Assembly (NCBI RefSeq): GCF_002776525.5
Contig: NC_045447.1
Location: 18,929,381 to 18,993,380 of the forward strand
Length of the DNA stretch: 64,000 nucleotides
DNA from: Piliocolobus tephrosceles
Lineage: Eukaryota; Chordata; Mammalia; Primates; Cercopithecidae
Reading direction: 5' to 3'
The notes beneath the pieces were generated by a model that was given only the letters and a program-made list of their open reading frames with translations, was not told the origin of the DNA and did not search any database. A program made the translations under genes and the position numbers. Positions 20,370-31,995 of the stretch are shown in pieces. Within the stretch, counting starts at the first letter, position 1. Each line of letters opens with the position of its first letter.

Positions 20370-20735
20370 TTGCCATTGTGGTAATCATTAGTGCTGCTCA
20401 CCAATATTTGGAAGTCTGCACTTTTTGGCTCCCTGGTGCAGTCATGAGACCAGCCAAAAAAGTTGTGCATGGAAGCGATGTGTGACATGCTCCCACTGGA
20501 ACATTTTATTGCCAGCATGTGATCCTCCAGAACTCTGCTCTCCTGGTGTGTGGTCATGGAAGCACACATCAAAGCAGAACTTTCATCAGCTTGGGCTACA
20601 ACGAGCAGTCTCCTGAGGACAGAGCCATGTACTATGAATGAGACACAAACCCAAAACTGTGAAAAAGTAAATTTATGTTGCCTAAGACACTCAGCCTATG
20701 GTACTTTGTCATGGCAGCTATAGCAAACTAAGGCA
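20370..20735 (+). mobile_element. Decayed MaLR-type LTR
   Basis: The 3' end is clear MLT1 text: 'gtaaatttatgttgcctaagacactcagcctatggtac' then 'gcagctatagcaaactaaggcac'. Upstream 'ggtgcagtcatgagaccagcc' and 'atgtgatcctccagaactctgc' fit the same LTR type. The 5' boundary is uncertain. Confidence 0.65.
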
Positions 20736-22417
20736 CACAGCCTCTGCTGTCTTTCTAAGTTAAATCCAGGAGCTATCTGGAGCTAAGACCTTCAATAGGA
20801 AGCACTCTCAGAGCCAATCCAGAAAAGGCTTCAAGGTCTCTGGCATGGGGAGGAGAAGGAGCCTTAGATCTTTACGGCAACTGAAAGAATGCTGATGTTT
20901 CACCTTCACAGGCTGTTTAGAACCTACCCTCATGTTCTTAGGGGTTGCCACCAAAACTATGGTGGTAGTAAGTCAGACATTGTCATGCCCAGTCTAGTCT
21001 GGCAGCGCATGGCAAGCATTTGAAATTCACCCTCTTTCTCTCTGGAATTCTGAGGGAAGTTAGTACAAAGATCAATAGGCAAATGAGAAGTCAAGTTTGA
21101 CTTTTTATGAAGTGAAGTGATTCCCCATAACCTGGTGAAAAGTACTGGTAAAAACTGAAGAATGTGGAAGAGGTCCTCATACAGGAAGCTTGAGGAAGGT
21201 TTCCCCCAATTGCCCTGGATCTCTATTTCTGTTATACCTCATTATCTGCATCCAGAAAATTGATGACTGGGGTCATGGTTAGGGAAGAAAGACCAGTTGG
21301 AAGTGTAAGACACATGAGCACATTTCCCCTAAAGTGTGGATGTGCTGAGTTGGTCCAACTGCCTAGCCCTTACCTGGGGCAGTAACCCTGGCGAGCTGCC
21401 AACATGGAAGAAAAGGCCACAGTAAGGAGATAACTGGGGATTGAGTGCTTTTCAGAGCCTTGGTGCTCTCAGCAGTTCACGAAGCAGGAAGTAAGATTAA
21501 ATAGGAAACAGGCCTCCTGCATGTGAATGCAAGTGAAATATTGGAGAAGAGAGCAGGTCTTTCACATGCTGGGACCCACACCAGTCATTAGGTGAAACAT
21601 GGTCCAGAACTTCAGGTCCTACCACTCAGATGAATGCGTCAGTCCTCCTTTGGGTTGAGTTAGCAAAGGGTGGCAGGGAGCCTATTCATGCTCTTTCATT
21701 GCTGGCCATGGCTGAAGTCCTGTCCACGACATAACTGACCTGTCAAGGTTACAGAGAGAATGTGACATCCCCCTTTCTGAGCAAGTTTATTCGGAAATAA
21801 GATCCACTCTCCTTCTGACCCCCCCTTTTCTATCTCTATTGCCATTAACTTCCATGCCCCAGTCCAAAATGGTGGTGGGAAGATGGGCCCTGGGCTGTGA
21901 GGGCTGGTTAGGTAACTGCTCCATTTACATGTTTTGCTCCCACCTCAAGGCCTGGATGAGAGAGGTGTGAAATCTAGCAGTGCATTTCAAGCCCACATGA
22001 TTCAAAATATGTTTCCTATTTTAAAATTGGGTTTATTTATATATTCAACAGTTACTTTTTATAAATAGAATAGCAATGAAAATCTTCTTCTCTTTTTATA
22101 TCTTCACAGATTCCTTAAAGTTATGGCCCTGAATTCTCCCATTTCAACTGCATTGCTCTGGCTGATGGGTCAGATGGGGCAGTGTATCTGCCTTTCCCTA
22201 GACCTATGGCACAGTTGCTAGTTATACATTCAGCCCATGGAGATCATGTTGGCTTTGAGAAATTTATCTTGTGAAAAGTCTGACCAAGTTTATATTCTTT
22301 GAACTTGAGAAGGTGAGGAGTGAGGACTTGGATCGGATCAGCATTCTACTCACTCATGGTTAATGCAATGTCCCATTCAATGTCAATTGCAGTATCACTG
22401 CCAAAGTCTCTCAGGGA
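20736..22417. other. Unique sequence
   Basis: Roughly 1.7 kb with no recognised repeat, RNA or exon. AT-rich between 22010 and 22085. The last 15 bases are the target duplication of the next Alu. Confidence 0.45.
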
Positions 22418-22711
22418 GGCCGGGTGTGGCAACTCACACCTGTAATCCCAACATTTTGGGAGGCTGAGACAGGCAGATCACTTGAGCCCAGGAGTTCATG
22501 ACCAGCCTGGCCAACATGGTGAATCCCCGTCACTACTAAACATACAAAAATTAGCTGGGCATGGTGGTGTGCTCCTGTAATCCTCAGCCATTTGGGAGGC
22601 TGATGCAGGAGAATCACTTGAACCCAGGAGGTGGAGGTTGCAGTGAGCCAAGATCGCGCCACTGCACTCCAGCCTGGAAGGCAGAGTGAGACTCTGTTTT
22701 TAAAAAAAAAA
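22418..22711 (+). mobile_element. Alu (AluJ/S-type), full length, with target duplication
   Basis: Starts GGCCGGGTGTGGCAACTCAC and carries 'gatcacttgagcccaggagttc' and a right arm ending in ten A. Direct repeats AAAGTCTCTCAGGGA (22403-22417) and AAAGTTCTCTCAGGGA (22709-22724) flank it, the A of the tail merging with the second copy. A 121-codon minus-strand frame over it is antisense Alu, not a gene. Confidence 0.95.
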
Positions 22712-22969
22712 GTTCTCTCAGGGAATTTCATGCGCTGAGCTCTCACAGGGCCTAATGTCACCAAGGCAGGCCACATCCAGACTCCGTGGGCCTTACATTC
22801 TGTGTGTCATGGATCTACCCAGGAATGTGGATGCAGCCATTCAATGTCATCAAAGTCTAAGTTATTCTACCCTACCCTGTTACTGTGAAAGAACTTGAAA
22901 CACAATAAGAGCGTTTGACTTGGTGCATATCACAGATTTATTCAACAAGTCCGAACTCTGTGCCAGGAG

Positions 22970-23195
22970 AGCAGTACAGTGTGGAACTAGAGTTGAGGCT
23001 TTGGAATCGGTCCTGTGTTTGGACACTAGACTCGCCACAAATGGGTTGAGTAAATATTGGCAAGCTGTTTTACCTCTTTGAACTCCAGTTTGCTCATCTC
23101 TGAAGGGGGACACAAAAATGCTAACTTTGCTGCATTGTTTCTAATATGAAATAAGGAAGTATAAGTAGGGTGGCTTGTGCTCAATAAATGTTGGC
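22970..23195 (+). mobile_element. MIR SINE
   Basis: Sense MIR: 'gagttgaggctttggaatcggtcctgtgtttgg', 'gaactccagtttgctcatctctgaaggg', 'ggtggcttgtgctcaataaatgttgg'. Confidence 0.88.
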
Positions 23196-23514
23196 CTTGT
23201 CTCCTTGTTCTTCCGTCAGCACCGTGCTGGGAAGTGCATTAGAACAACTATCTTGAAGGAGCTCACAGTGTGAATGTAAGCTGTGGGAGGTCAGGTACAA
23301 GTTTTCTCTAGTTCTCTGTTGTATCCTTAGGTCTCAGCACTATGTGTGTCCAATAGCCCACACTTGACAAGTATTTGTTGCTTACCAACTCAATATACAT
23401 GCATTTAAGGAACATAAATCTGAGGCAGAAGAACATGATCCACCTCTTGGGAGTAGTCAGGACAGCAAATGGCAGTGACTGCATTTGTACTGGAGTTTTG
23501 ATGATGACCATCAT

Positions 23515-23900
23515 CTAGGAAGAGGGAACAGCATTACAAAGGCACAGATGGCAAGGAACAGCACACTGAGAGATATTGTTGGGGCATACAGTACAAGGTG
23601 ACAGAGAAGGGGTGATGGAAGATGAGGCTAGAGCAGTAGGCAGGGGCCAGGGCATGGAGGGCTTTGAACTTGACTCTGTGCATTTCAAGCCCACACGATT
23701 GAAATCATTCAATGGTTCTGTGGGAACTATTGAAGGGCTTTGTTCAGAGGTGTATCATGGTCAGACTTGCATTTTGGAACGATCACCTGGGATGAATGGG
23801 GAGACACAAAAGTAGAGGCAAGGAATCCAGTTAGGAGACTGTTGCCATGAGCCTGGAAGGCAGTAACCATTAAGATCGTGATGATGGGAGTGCAAGGAAG
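23515..23900 (-). mobile_element. L2 LINE fragment
   Basis: Antisense L2: 'gaagagggaacagcattacaaaggcacagatgg', 'ggcaggggccagggcatggagggctttg', 'catcatggtcagacttgcattttggaacgatcacc', 'ggcaaggaatccagttaggagactgttg'. Confidence 0.88.
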
Positions 23901-25789
23901 GGAAGATCTAAGGACAGTTGAAGCTGCACAGACTATAGGACTCAGTTGTCACTTGGTGATTGGTACAAGTCCTAGGGCCTACCACCTGCTTGGAAACAAA
24001 GGGTAACCTTTGGATTATACCCCACTCAGTGGGATGGGAGGCCTCTTGCATTTCCTAATAAGGGCTGGGGCAACGCACTGTCCTGCTGGCAGTTCCTTCC
24101 CAGAGGTGTCTGTTAAGGGCAGAGGAATCGCTGTGCATCTCTTTATTCACCAGGGCTGTCAATCCGGTAAACAAAGGTGTTATCAAACTGCCTTATTGAG
24201 AAGTAGTTTAAATTAACCTTGACAGGTAGATTAATAAATAATAAGGCCTGAATGGCTTATAAAGAAATCAATTACACTATAAATTTTAGAAGAGCACGTG
24301 CTCAGCTCCAACGTAGTGAAGCTGTGGCATTCTTGAGCCAAATGTGCCCAAACTCAATTCCAGGCAATTTTATTTTTGGGGAGATTAGACAGGATGCATT
24401 ACATGGTGCAGACTACTGTACATTCTGGAATGGCTAAGGGATATTTAGTGGGTGAGCATGATTTGTAGAAAACAAGATAATTTACTCTCATTCACCTACC
24501 TGTAATGTGTAGCACGTGATTCCGGCATGTCTCTCTTTGTATAATAACTCTGCTTTGCCTGGGCTGGAAGGAACCCAAGGGTCATGTGACCTAGTAATTC
24601 TCAAACCTTCCAGACTAATATTTTGTGATGCTACTTTTATTATCCTGAGATGGGATTCATAAATTATATAACCCACCTAGACATCTCATTTAAAAAATCT
24701 ATATAATGCCCAAACTGCAAAGTCAATGAAAAATAAAAAGCAAAGTAATTTATAATAAAATAATATGTATTTTGATAAGTGAATGAGTGGATGTGACTAG
24801 ACTGGAACACATAATAGCAGACAGATGATTGCTTGATAGTTACTGAAATGGATGTGTAGAACTGGCCACTCAAATACACAAACAGCATGGCCTTTCGTGT
24901 TGTGATTTTCTGAAACAGTAGCTATCTGAACAAACAAAGCACAATTTCTTGATTTGCGTGATACTGGCATCCAGGAAAATTCAGTGTATATACATGTATA
25001 TTACAATCATGCAAAAATGCTTTCTCTGTGAAATGGAACTAGGATCTAGACCCAGATAATTACAACGTAGATTTTTCATTTGTATGTCTGGTGAAACATC
25101 TCAAAATTGAGTGGGGTGTGGGCGAGTTCTTCATTGGCTTGGTCTTCTCTTTTGCTGCAGGCTGTCTAGCATCCAAATGCCAGTGGAATCCCTTCTATCT
25201 GCTATGACAACCCAAACTGCCCTGGAACTATCCAAATCATTCTTTAGAGGTAGAGTTGCCCACACTGAGATCAATAGTTCTTATTTAACCTCCTCATGGT
25301 TTGGATGGAGATATAGAAAGCCAAGAAGGGGAGGAACTTGTTTCTGGTAGAGGGAGGTTGGAACCCAGGTCTCATGTCTGCCAGCTCAGTGCTGTCCTAC
25401 TGGCCTGACTCTCTCCTGCAAAGTTAGTCCTCCTGTAAATATCTTCAAAACCTGGTATATAGAGAGATCCTCTTGTTCAACGGAGGTTCAGCCCTTAACC
25501 TGATCATTGTGAATTCTGGGCTTCTGTACTGTGTGTATATTCTTAAAGTGAGATTCATCTGCATTTTAACATATTACTTTTTTTTTCTTATTGTCTAATA
25601 ATTCTCAGCAAAGGTATATAAAGGACTGAGAATAACATTGTATGCCTTGTGATCTACAGGGCATTGAAAACAGTTTCTGCATCAACATTTCTTCCCACCA
25701 ACTGACTAGGATGCCTAAAATTTCCCCACACCTTCAAGTAAAACCATTTAAAATTTCCTTTACAATGCAGACCCTTTTGATTTACTCAC
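23901..25789. other. Unique sequence with a possible conserved element
   Basis: No repeat recognised over 1.9 kb. The stretch 24165-24440 is dense in words such as AATTAACC, TTAATAAATAATAAGG and CAATTTTATTTTTGG, with little repeat character; it is a candidate conserved non-coding element by texture only. AT-rich at 24660-24780. Confidence 0.4.
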
Positions 25790-25920
25790 ATGAGTTCTTC
25801 AGCAGACCTCTTAGGTCCTCAGTTGCTTTATCTGTATAACAGGGATAACACACCTACTTTATAACAGTTATGAAGATTAAATGTGATTAATGAATAAAAT
25901 TAAAACACTTGTGATATACT
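25790..25920 (+). mobile_element. MIR SINE fragment
   Basis: Sense MIR 3' half: 'ggtcctcagttgctttatctgtataacagggataacacacc' and 'gttatgaagattaaatgtgattaatg'. Confidence 0.75.
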
Positions 25921-26527
25921 AAGTGGCAAAACCTTGTTTATCTTCCCACTTCTTCACAAAGAGGTCTGGTAGGTATAAGGCATACATACTGCCACCCTCT
26001 CCCACCAATCTCAAGGCAGACATCAATTTATTTCAGCACCCTTACGCATGGACACCAACATGGCCTTGGGTAACTTCTCGGATTAGAACTCCAGGCAGCC
26101 AAGGCTAGTTGGAATCAGCACAGGAATTGAAAGCTTTCTTTATCTTTGCTTTAGCTAATTGCTGGACATTAACTCCCTTTATGTTAATGAGAGATGAGAC
26201 AATCCCTCAACTACCAGAGCCTGGAAGGATGGAGAAAGTTCTACGGAGAGGCAGAAGATGAGAAAGGAAGAAGGGAAGGTACCTGAGCATGTCCAAGAGC
26301 AGGGCACTGAGCTGTTGGCACACAGCATAAGCCCCACCTTCAGAAGTTAATAAGCCATATGCTACGAACCTAGCATGTGCCTACCACACATGGGTGCTCA
26401 ATATCCAATGGTTCTCTTCCTGCTTGTTTACTTCCCTCACTGTTTGTTCAGGTCTCTGAACTAAGGCACCTTGCTGCCATATTGCCCATAGAGTTCAACC
26501 CAACTTTAATGATAATTAAGAATCACT
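25921..26527. other. Unassigned stretch
   Basis: No repeat or gene recognised, apart from the target site of the following Alu at its right end. Confidence 0.4.
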
Positions 26528-26820
26528 GGCTGGGTGCCGTGGGTCACACCTGTAATCTCAGCACTTTGGGGGACTGAGGAGGACGAATCACGAGGTCAGG
26601 AGATCGAGACCATCCTGCAACATGGTGAAACCCCGTCTCTACTAAAAATACAAAATATTAGATGGGCGTGGTGGCATGTGCCTGTAGTCCCAGCTACTCG
26701 GGAGGCTGAGCCACGAGAATCACTTGAACTAGGGAATCGGAGGTTTCAGTGAGCCGAGATTGCACCACTGCACTCCAACCTGGCAACAGAGTGAGACTCC
26801 ATCTAAAAAAATAATAATAT
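26528..26820 (+). mobile_element. Alu (AluY/Sc-like), full length
   Basis: Starts GGCTGGGTGCCGTGGGTCAC, with 'gaatcacgaggtcaggagatcgagaccatcctg', wording of the AluY/Sc branch, and ends in AAAAAAATAATAATATAAAA. Several small deletions (for example in 'atcctgcaacatgg'). A weak flanking repeat TAAGAATCACT / TAAAAATCATT may be the target duplication. Confidence 0.92.
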
Positions 26821-26827
26821 AAAAATC

Positions 26828-27040
26828 ATTAACATTTATCAAGCATTTATCACATATCAGAAATCCTCCTTAGTACTTTCTATAGATTATGTTAATTTAG
26901 CCTCCCAATACCCTCACAAGGTGGGTACTATGATACTTCCCATTTTACAGATAAGTAACAAAGGGCCTAGAAAAGTTAAGTTGTGCTCCAGCTAGCAAGT
27001 GGTGGAGCTGGGATCTGAACCTAGGCTTCTGCTGTTGAGG
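26828..27040 (-). mobile_element. MIR SINE
   Basis: Antisense MIR beginning at the Alu tail: 'ttaacatttatcaagcatttatcacatatcag', 'cttcccattttacagataagtaacaaaggg', 'agcaagtggtggagctgggatctgaacc'. Confidence 0.9.
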
Positions 27041-27064
27041 ACAGCAGCATCATGCTGCCTTCCT

Positions 27065-27305
27065 GCACCACTGTGAGCCTGGCCCTGTGATAGGTGATAG
27101 GAGGCGAAGGGCACAGTCCTTGACATCAAGGGGGGTTTTATTCTGGCAGTAGAGGCTGGTGGTGAGCCATCCTTGGAAGGTTTCTGGGGGTGACTGGTCA
27201 GAAGAGGAGGAGCTGTGGTCAAGCAGGTGAGGTGTTGGAGACTGAGATCCGGGAGTCAATGTTAAAAGTTTGAATTTGTACTCTATTGAGGCGAGGGTCA
27301 GCCCA
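27065..27305 (-). mobile_element. L2 LINE fragment
   Basis: Antisense L2: 'gagcctggccctgtgataggtgataggaggcgaagggcacagtccttgacatcaagggggg' and further 'agtttgaatttgtactctattgaggcgagg'. Confidence 0.75.
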
Positions 27306-27827
27306 GGGTTATAAGAACTGAAGACACTAGAAATACTGCATTCTCTATTTCTAAAAGTCAAAGACTGGGTGATTCTAAGACTCCACCCCCCATAGCTTAG
27401 AGAGTTAATTTTTCTATAATTTCATAATTCCTACATGCTAGAATTAAAAGATTTTATGATCTCACATTTCATTTTATTATAGAATCCACCCACAGAGCCA
27501 TAAGCAGGCTTCCCTGCATCCCCTTTGGTTATGTTTGGGAATCACTGCGGCTTTCCTTGCCTTCTGGCTGTTGCTGCTGTTGCCCTCTAGATGGCGCCCA
27601 GCCCTCTGAGCAATAGTGCAGGTTACCGGCCCGGAAACTGCACAGCTAGAGAGCTTCCAGGGCCAAATCTGCAGTTTGGTTGCTTTCTCCTGCAGTCAAG
27701 GTGGGAGTCTTAAAAGCACGGGGAGAATACGTCTACTCAGCAGGAAGCAATTTGGGATGACACAAGCATTCATAGGAAGTATGGAGAGGCTTGGTAAGTG
27801 TCATGCCAAACAAGCACCCTGAAAGAG
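27306..27827. other. Unique sequence containing a CTCF-like motif
   Basis: No repeat recognised. The CTCF-type word at 27584-27597 is listed separately; GCTGTTGCTGCTGTTGCC precedes it. Confidence 0.45.
27584..27597 (+). promoter_or_regulatory. Candidate CTCF binding site, forward
   Basis: CCTCTAGATGGCGC matches the CTCF core consensus CCASYAGRKGGCRS at all but one position (T for A at position 3). It lies in unique sequence. Occupancy cannot be judged from sequence. Confidence 0.5.
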
Positions 27828-27955
27828 GGTTGTCATCACTGCTTTGCAAATGAGGAAACTGAGGCACAGAGCAGTGAGGTAACTTGGTTCAGGATCCAGA
27901 GTTAGTAAATGGTAGAGCAGGTCTCAAGCCCACCTCTCTCCTAGTCCGACTTTTC
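27828..27955 (-). mobile_element. MIR SINE fragment
   Basis: Antisense MIR core: 'gctttgcaaatgaggaaactgaggcacagagcagtgaggtaacttgg' and 'gttagtaaatggtagagcagg'. Confidence 0.9.
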
Positions 27956-28149
27956 ACTGCAGAGGCGCCTCCTGAAGGACACTAGGAAGGGAATGGGGAA
28001 CGTAACAGGGCCCCTGGCAGCCAGTGCTGTGGTGCGGAGGTCCCATGGGTCCTAAGTGCTCAGAGGAGGTAGGCCCCCTGTGGCCCCAGCTCACCAAAGG
28101 GGCTCACCAGGACCACTGCAACTTCTTCCCCAGGGGTCTCCCTGCCTTC

Positions 28150-28372
28150 TGGCAGTTCTTTCTCTTCACTATTTGGTGACCTCTTTGTGATGCAAATCTG
28201 ATCACATCACTCATTCCTCAGAATCCTTCAGCAGCTTCCTATTGCCTATGCATTTCAAAATCTCTGTCTTGAAATTTAAGCTTGTATGGTCATGGACCTC
28301 CCCCTCCCCCCATATCTGCAACCTCTTTTCATGTACTTTATCTACTCTTCAACCTTGATCAGCTTTTGTCTT
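28150..28372 (+). mobile_element. L2 LINE fragment, 5' portion of a split copy
   Basis: Sense L2: 'gatgcaaatctgatcacatcactcattcctcagaatccttcagcagcttcctattgcc', 'gcttgtatggtcatggacctcc', stopping at 28372 where an MLT1 LTR begins. Confidence 0.88.
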
Positions 28373-28894
28373 TGTATTAGTTTCTGATTGTCACTAACAA
28401 ATTGCTGCAAACTTAGTGGCTTAAAACACAAATTTATTTCTTATAACACAAATTATTACCTTATGGTTTTGAAGGTCAGAAGTCTGAAACGAGTATCACT
28501 GGACTGAAGTCACGCTGTCAGCAGGGCTGTATTCCTTTCCGGAGGCTATGGGGAAAACCTGCCTTCTCACCTTATTTAAAGCTTTTGGAGGCCACCCGCG
28601 TTCCTCTACTCATGGCCTTGTTCTTCCTTCTGCAAAACCAGCAGTGGCCGTTGGAGTCTCTTACATTGCATCACTCTGCCTCTCCTACCTCCCTCCTTTG
28701 CTTTAAGGCCCCTTGTGATTGTATATTAGACCCACCTGACTAATTGAGGCTATTCTGCCTATTTCCGGGCCAGCTGATTGCCAACTCTGGTTCCATCTGC
28801 AACCTTAATCCCCCCTTCCATGGAAGGCAATGTATTCGCAGCTTCTGGTGATTAAGACTTGGACATCTCTAGGGGGCCATTATTATGCCTAGCA
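28373..28894 (-). mobile_element. MLT1 solo LTR inserted in L2
   Basis: Plus-strand text begins 'tgtattagtttctgattgtcactaac' and ends 'gacatctctagggggccattattatgcctagca', the inverse of an MLT1 LTR (TG...CA). L2 text is continuous across it (28372 to 28895). Decay in the middle is moderate; no internal retroviral sequence is present. Confidence 0.88.
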
Positions 28895-29250
28895 CCTGTT
28901 CCATGTTCTCTTTGGCCTCCATACTTTTGCCTAAAATGCCATTTCCCCCTTCCACAACTGGAAAACTCCTATTCTTTCTTAAGGATTTAGCTCCAATGTT
29001 GCCTCCCTTGTGAATTCTTTTCTGAGAGCTGTTAGATGCTCCTCCCTCTTTTGAATTCCTACATTACCTTGTGTGTGCATGTGTGCGTGCGTGTGTATAA
29101 CACTTCTCAGACTGTAATTTTACTGTTTGTTCTCTTGATCATGAACTCCTGACAAGAGTAACCTGATTTACTCAGCTGTTTACTCAGTGCCTGTTTACTG
29201 CCTGATACAGTGTTTGTGTTCAAGAAAAGTTTATTGAGTAGGAGAATGAA
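28895..29250 (+). mobile_element. L2 LINE fragment, 3' portion of the split copy
   Basis: Resumes with 'tccatgttctctttggcctcc', then 'gatttagctccaatgttgcctccc', and ends 'gattgagtaggagaatgaat'-like text after 'gtgttcaagaaaagtttattgag'. Contains a short TGTG/CGTG microsatellite at about 29071-29098. Confidence 0.85.
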
Positions 29251-29399
29251 TATATTGAAAGCTAGAAGTTGGGAAGCCTGCTATATTTTAATTTAATTTT
29301 TCAATTTTAATTACGAATTTTGGACATCCCCTTTCTGGGACTCAGTTCTCCCACCCTGTAGAGTTAATGTCAGGAATTAGAGGAATGTGGTCTCAGTTA

Positions 29400-30060
29400 T
29401 GATGAAGCACAGCTGAGATGGTTTACACAGTAGCTTAAATGGGGAAGCTTATTTCTTGTTCACATGAAAGTCCAGGGCTGCTAGGGGCTGGACTCTTTGC
29501 CCATGAAGAAAACCAGGAAGAGCAATTCTAAAGAGATGTCCAATAACAAAGCATCATTCTCCTAGCATTAAAGTCATCAGCCTGGTAGCTGAGATCTTTC
29601 CAAGTTTCCAGATCTTTTACCTGAGGTGGTGTAGAGGCAAGGGATGATTAGATTGACAACTAAGAATCTCAACCCTTATCTGCCAATCAAGTGGTGTTCA
29701 TACCATTGGTCATGTGATAGCACCCAGCTCTTTCCAGTTCATCCCTCCACCATCTCTATGATGTGTCCTTTGACTTCAAGGTCCAAAGAGAAACTCTGGC
29801 CATCATATCCATGTTTGTCACAGAATGATGGAGGAAGGCAGGAAGGAAAGGGCAAAGGATATCAAACAAACAACTGCATCTTCAGAGAGGTTTGCAAAAG
29901 TTTCCACTCAACACCATTCACTAGAATTAAGTTACGTGGTCACATCTAGCTGCAAGGGAAGCTGGAGAATGTACCCCCTGTTCTGGGTATCTAGATTCTA
30001 TTGTTACAAAACAAGGGAAGCATGGAGATTAGGGAGCCTTCTAGCAGCCTCTGCCATAAG
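29400..30060 (+). repeat. Old interspersed repeat, family not named
   Basis: A stretch with repeat character ('gctgagatggtttacacagtagc', 'gtggtcacatctagctgcaagggaagctggagaatg', 'gcctctgccat') resembling an old mammalian element I cannot name. Its part 29497-29712 is duplicated at 31996-32551. Confidence 0.5.
29497..29712 (+). repeat. Diverged direct duplicate, copy A (no Alu)
   Basis: Aligns with 31996-32157 plus 32516-32551 at roughly 90% by eye, with a few small indels. It supplies the Alu-free state of the site occupied by an Alu in copy B. Homology stops abruptly at both ends. Confidence 0.8.
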
Positions 30061-30739
30061 CTGTAATTTTCCAAGGATTAAGAAGGTCAAGAGGGGCATG
30101 TATCATGACCCATCCTAAAGAAGTTTAGTAGTAACAGGAATGCAGTGAATCTGGAGGAAGGCAAAGGCCTTTACCTTAAGGCTGGGTGACTTTGATTGGA
30201 CAGCTATTTGCATATCTACCTTTCTTCCATCCTCTCCATTTTAGCTAATTGATCTGGGATACAGCACTTGTGTTAAATAACTGAGTTTACAGATTTTGGA
30301 GCTAGTTACACCCTGTAAATTGAGTCACTTTACACTCTGGCTTGTCTGGAACCATCCTGGTTTATGCCTGTTGTCCTGTGTAATGATCCAGAATGCTTCT
30401 CCCCCTCTCGGAAGTGTCCCAGTTTGAATGAAAAATTATATAGTCACTTGCCTATAAACAGTGTAGCATACTGGAAGAGAAGGGGAATAGTGATTTATAT
30501 TTGACTCCCAGGAATATGAAATCTAGAATTCAGGATTGTTTTTTTTAAGGTTTGGGCCAGTGGAAAAGTAGAGGATATGGAGTCAAGATATAAGATATTG
30601 GGAATATCAGTCCTCACAGGCTGAAGAGCCTCATGAGTAATAGCATCCAATGACTTTTAGAAATATAAACATATCTATAAGGTTCTATCCACCTGTCTCA
30701 AAGACTCTTCTTCAGCATAGCTTTTTATGATCATTCAGT
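30061..30739. other. Unassigned stretch
   Basis: No repeat family or gene recognised. Confidence 0.4.
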
Positions 30740-30990
30740 CAAAAGTGGCCTCCCCCACCTCCGTTCCTTCTTGTCCTCTCACCTGGTTTTGCTTAATATG
30801 TAGCACTTTTCAATATTTGAACTTACTTTGTTTCTTCATCAGATTACGAGTTTATTTTGTGTTTCTTCCCATAGCTTCTGCCCCTAAGAATCTAAACTTC
30901 CTATGATCACAGGACTTGTCTCACCTTCACTTTTGTGTACTACTGTGTAGGACGTATTATATTAATACATGAGTAACCTATGGGTGGATG
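30740..30990 (+). mobile_element. L2 LINE fragment
   Basis: Sense L2: 'gtcaaaagtggcctcccccacctcc', 'cttaatatgtagcacttttcaatatttg', 'gattacgagtttattttgtgtttc'. Confidence 0.65.
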
Positions 30991-31035
30991 GTTGGATGAA
31001 TGTGGGTGGTTAAGATAGATTTTTGGGAGGTGGAA

Positions 31036-31135
31036 AGGTGAAAAAATCAGGAAGAGATTGGAAAGGTGGAAGGTGGCAGGTGGAAAAATCAGGAAGAGAT
31101 TTAGAAATCACTCAAAATCAGGAAGAGATTTAGAA
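31036..31135. repeat. Degenerate tandem repeat, three copies
   Basis: AAAATCAGGAAGAGATT recurs at about 31043, 31084 and 31114, with related GGTGGAAAGGTGGAAG text between the first two. Unit lengths are unequal (about 41 and 30 bp). Confidence 0.85.
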
Positions 31136-31346
31136 GTCACTAAAATTTATACTTATACAATGTTAGCGTAAACTTTCTCTGCAGCGGGCTGGGATGAGCC
31201 TTGGTGCAATCGCTAAGACATGGGATAGACCACATTGGCAACAAAATCCACAAAGGCTTTGCCAACAGAAGGGCCAGAGCTTCATGGGGAGGTGGACTCT
31301 GGTGGTTGTAACATGTGTCAGTCATTTTCTGCTCTGCCAATGCTAT

Positions 31347-31800
31347 TGCATTAGTTTCCTGAGGCTGCTATAATAAAATAAAACTGGGTGACTCAAAACA
31401 GCAGAAATTAATTCTTATAGTTCTGAAGCTTGGAAGTCCAAAATCAAGGTGCCTGTGGGGCCGTGCTCCTCCTGAGGGCTCTAGGGGACAATCTTTCCTT
31501 GCCTCTTTCTAGCTTTGGTGGTAGCTGGCAATACTTGGTGTTCCTTGGTTTAAACATGTCACTGTAATCTCTGCCTCCATCATCATACAGCATTCTTTCT
31601 GTGCATATCTCTGTGACCAAAGTTTCCTCTTTTTATAAGGACATCAGTCACTGGAGTAGGGTCTACCCTACTGCAGTATAACCTCATCTTAGCTTGATTG
31701 CATTTGCAAAAATCCTATTTCCAAAAAAGATCACATTCACAAATATCAGGGGTTAGGACTTCAACATATATTTTTTGGGAATGCAATTCAACCCACAACA
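31347..31800 (-). mobile_element. MLT1 solo LTR with target duplication
   Basis: Plus-strand text runs from 'tgcattagtttcctgaggctgctataataaaat' to 'gacttcaacatatattttttgggaatgcaattcaacccacaaca', an inverted MLT1 LTR. GCTAT occurs on both sides (31342-31346 and 31801-31805), the 5-bp duplication expected of ERVL/MaLR integration. Non-coding. Confidence 0.93.
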
Positions 31801-31995
31801 GCTATGGCACTGGTGGGATTAAAGAGGTGTGCATCTTCCTTCTTTTCCTTGCTCATCCCCATCCTAGTAAAGGGATCCTAAGCATTTTCAAAATCAGGCT
31901 CAATCCATTTGGCCCTGAGCAAGTGCACAGACTTTGCATTTTCTCACAAGCCCACTCTCTAGGTTATCAATAAAAAGTAATCCTATGCTGCAAAC

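Noticed and set aside
22411..22776. 121-codon minus-strand frame
   Set aside because: Antisense Alu text translated; not a gene.
31036..31135. CRISPR-like array of regularly spaced repeats
   Set aside because: Only three imperfect copies with unequal spacing in a primate genome; a degenerate tandem repeat explains it.
28373..31800. MLT1 LTRs at 28.4 and 31.3 kb as the two ends of one provirus
   Set aside because: They are in the same orientation but differ clearly in sequence. The one at 31.3 kb has its own 5-bp target duplication, the one at 28.4 kb is embedded in L2, and no internal retroviral sequence lies between.
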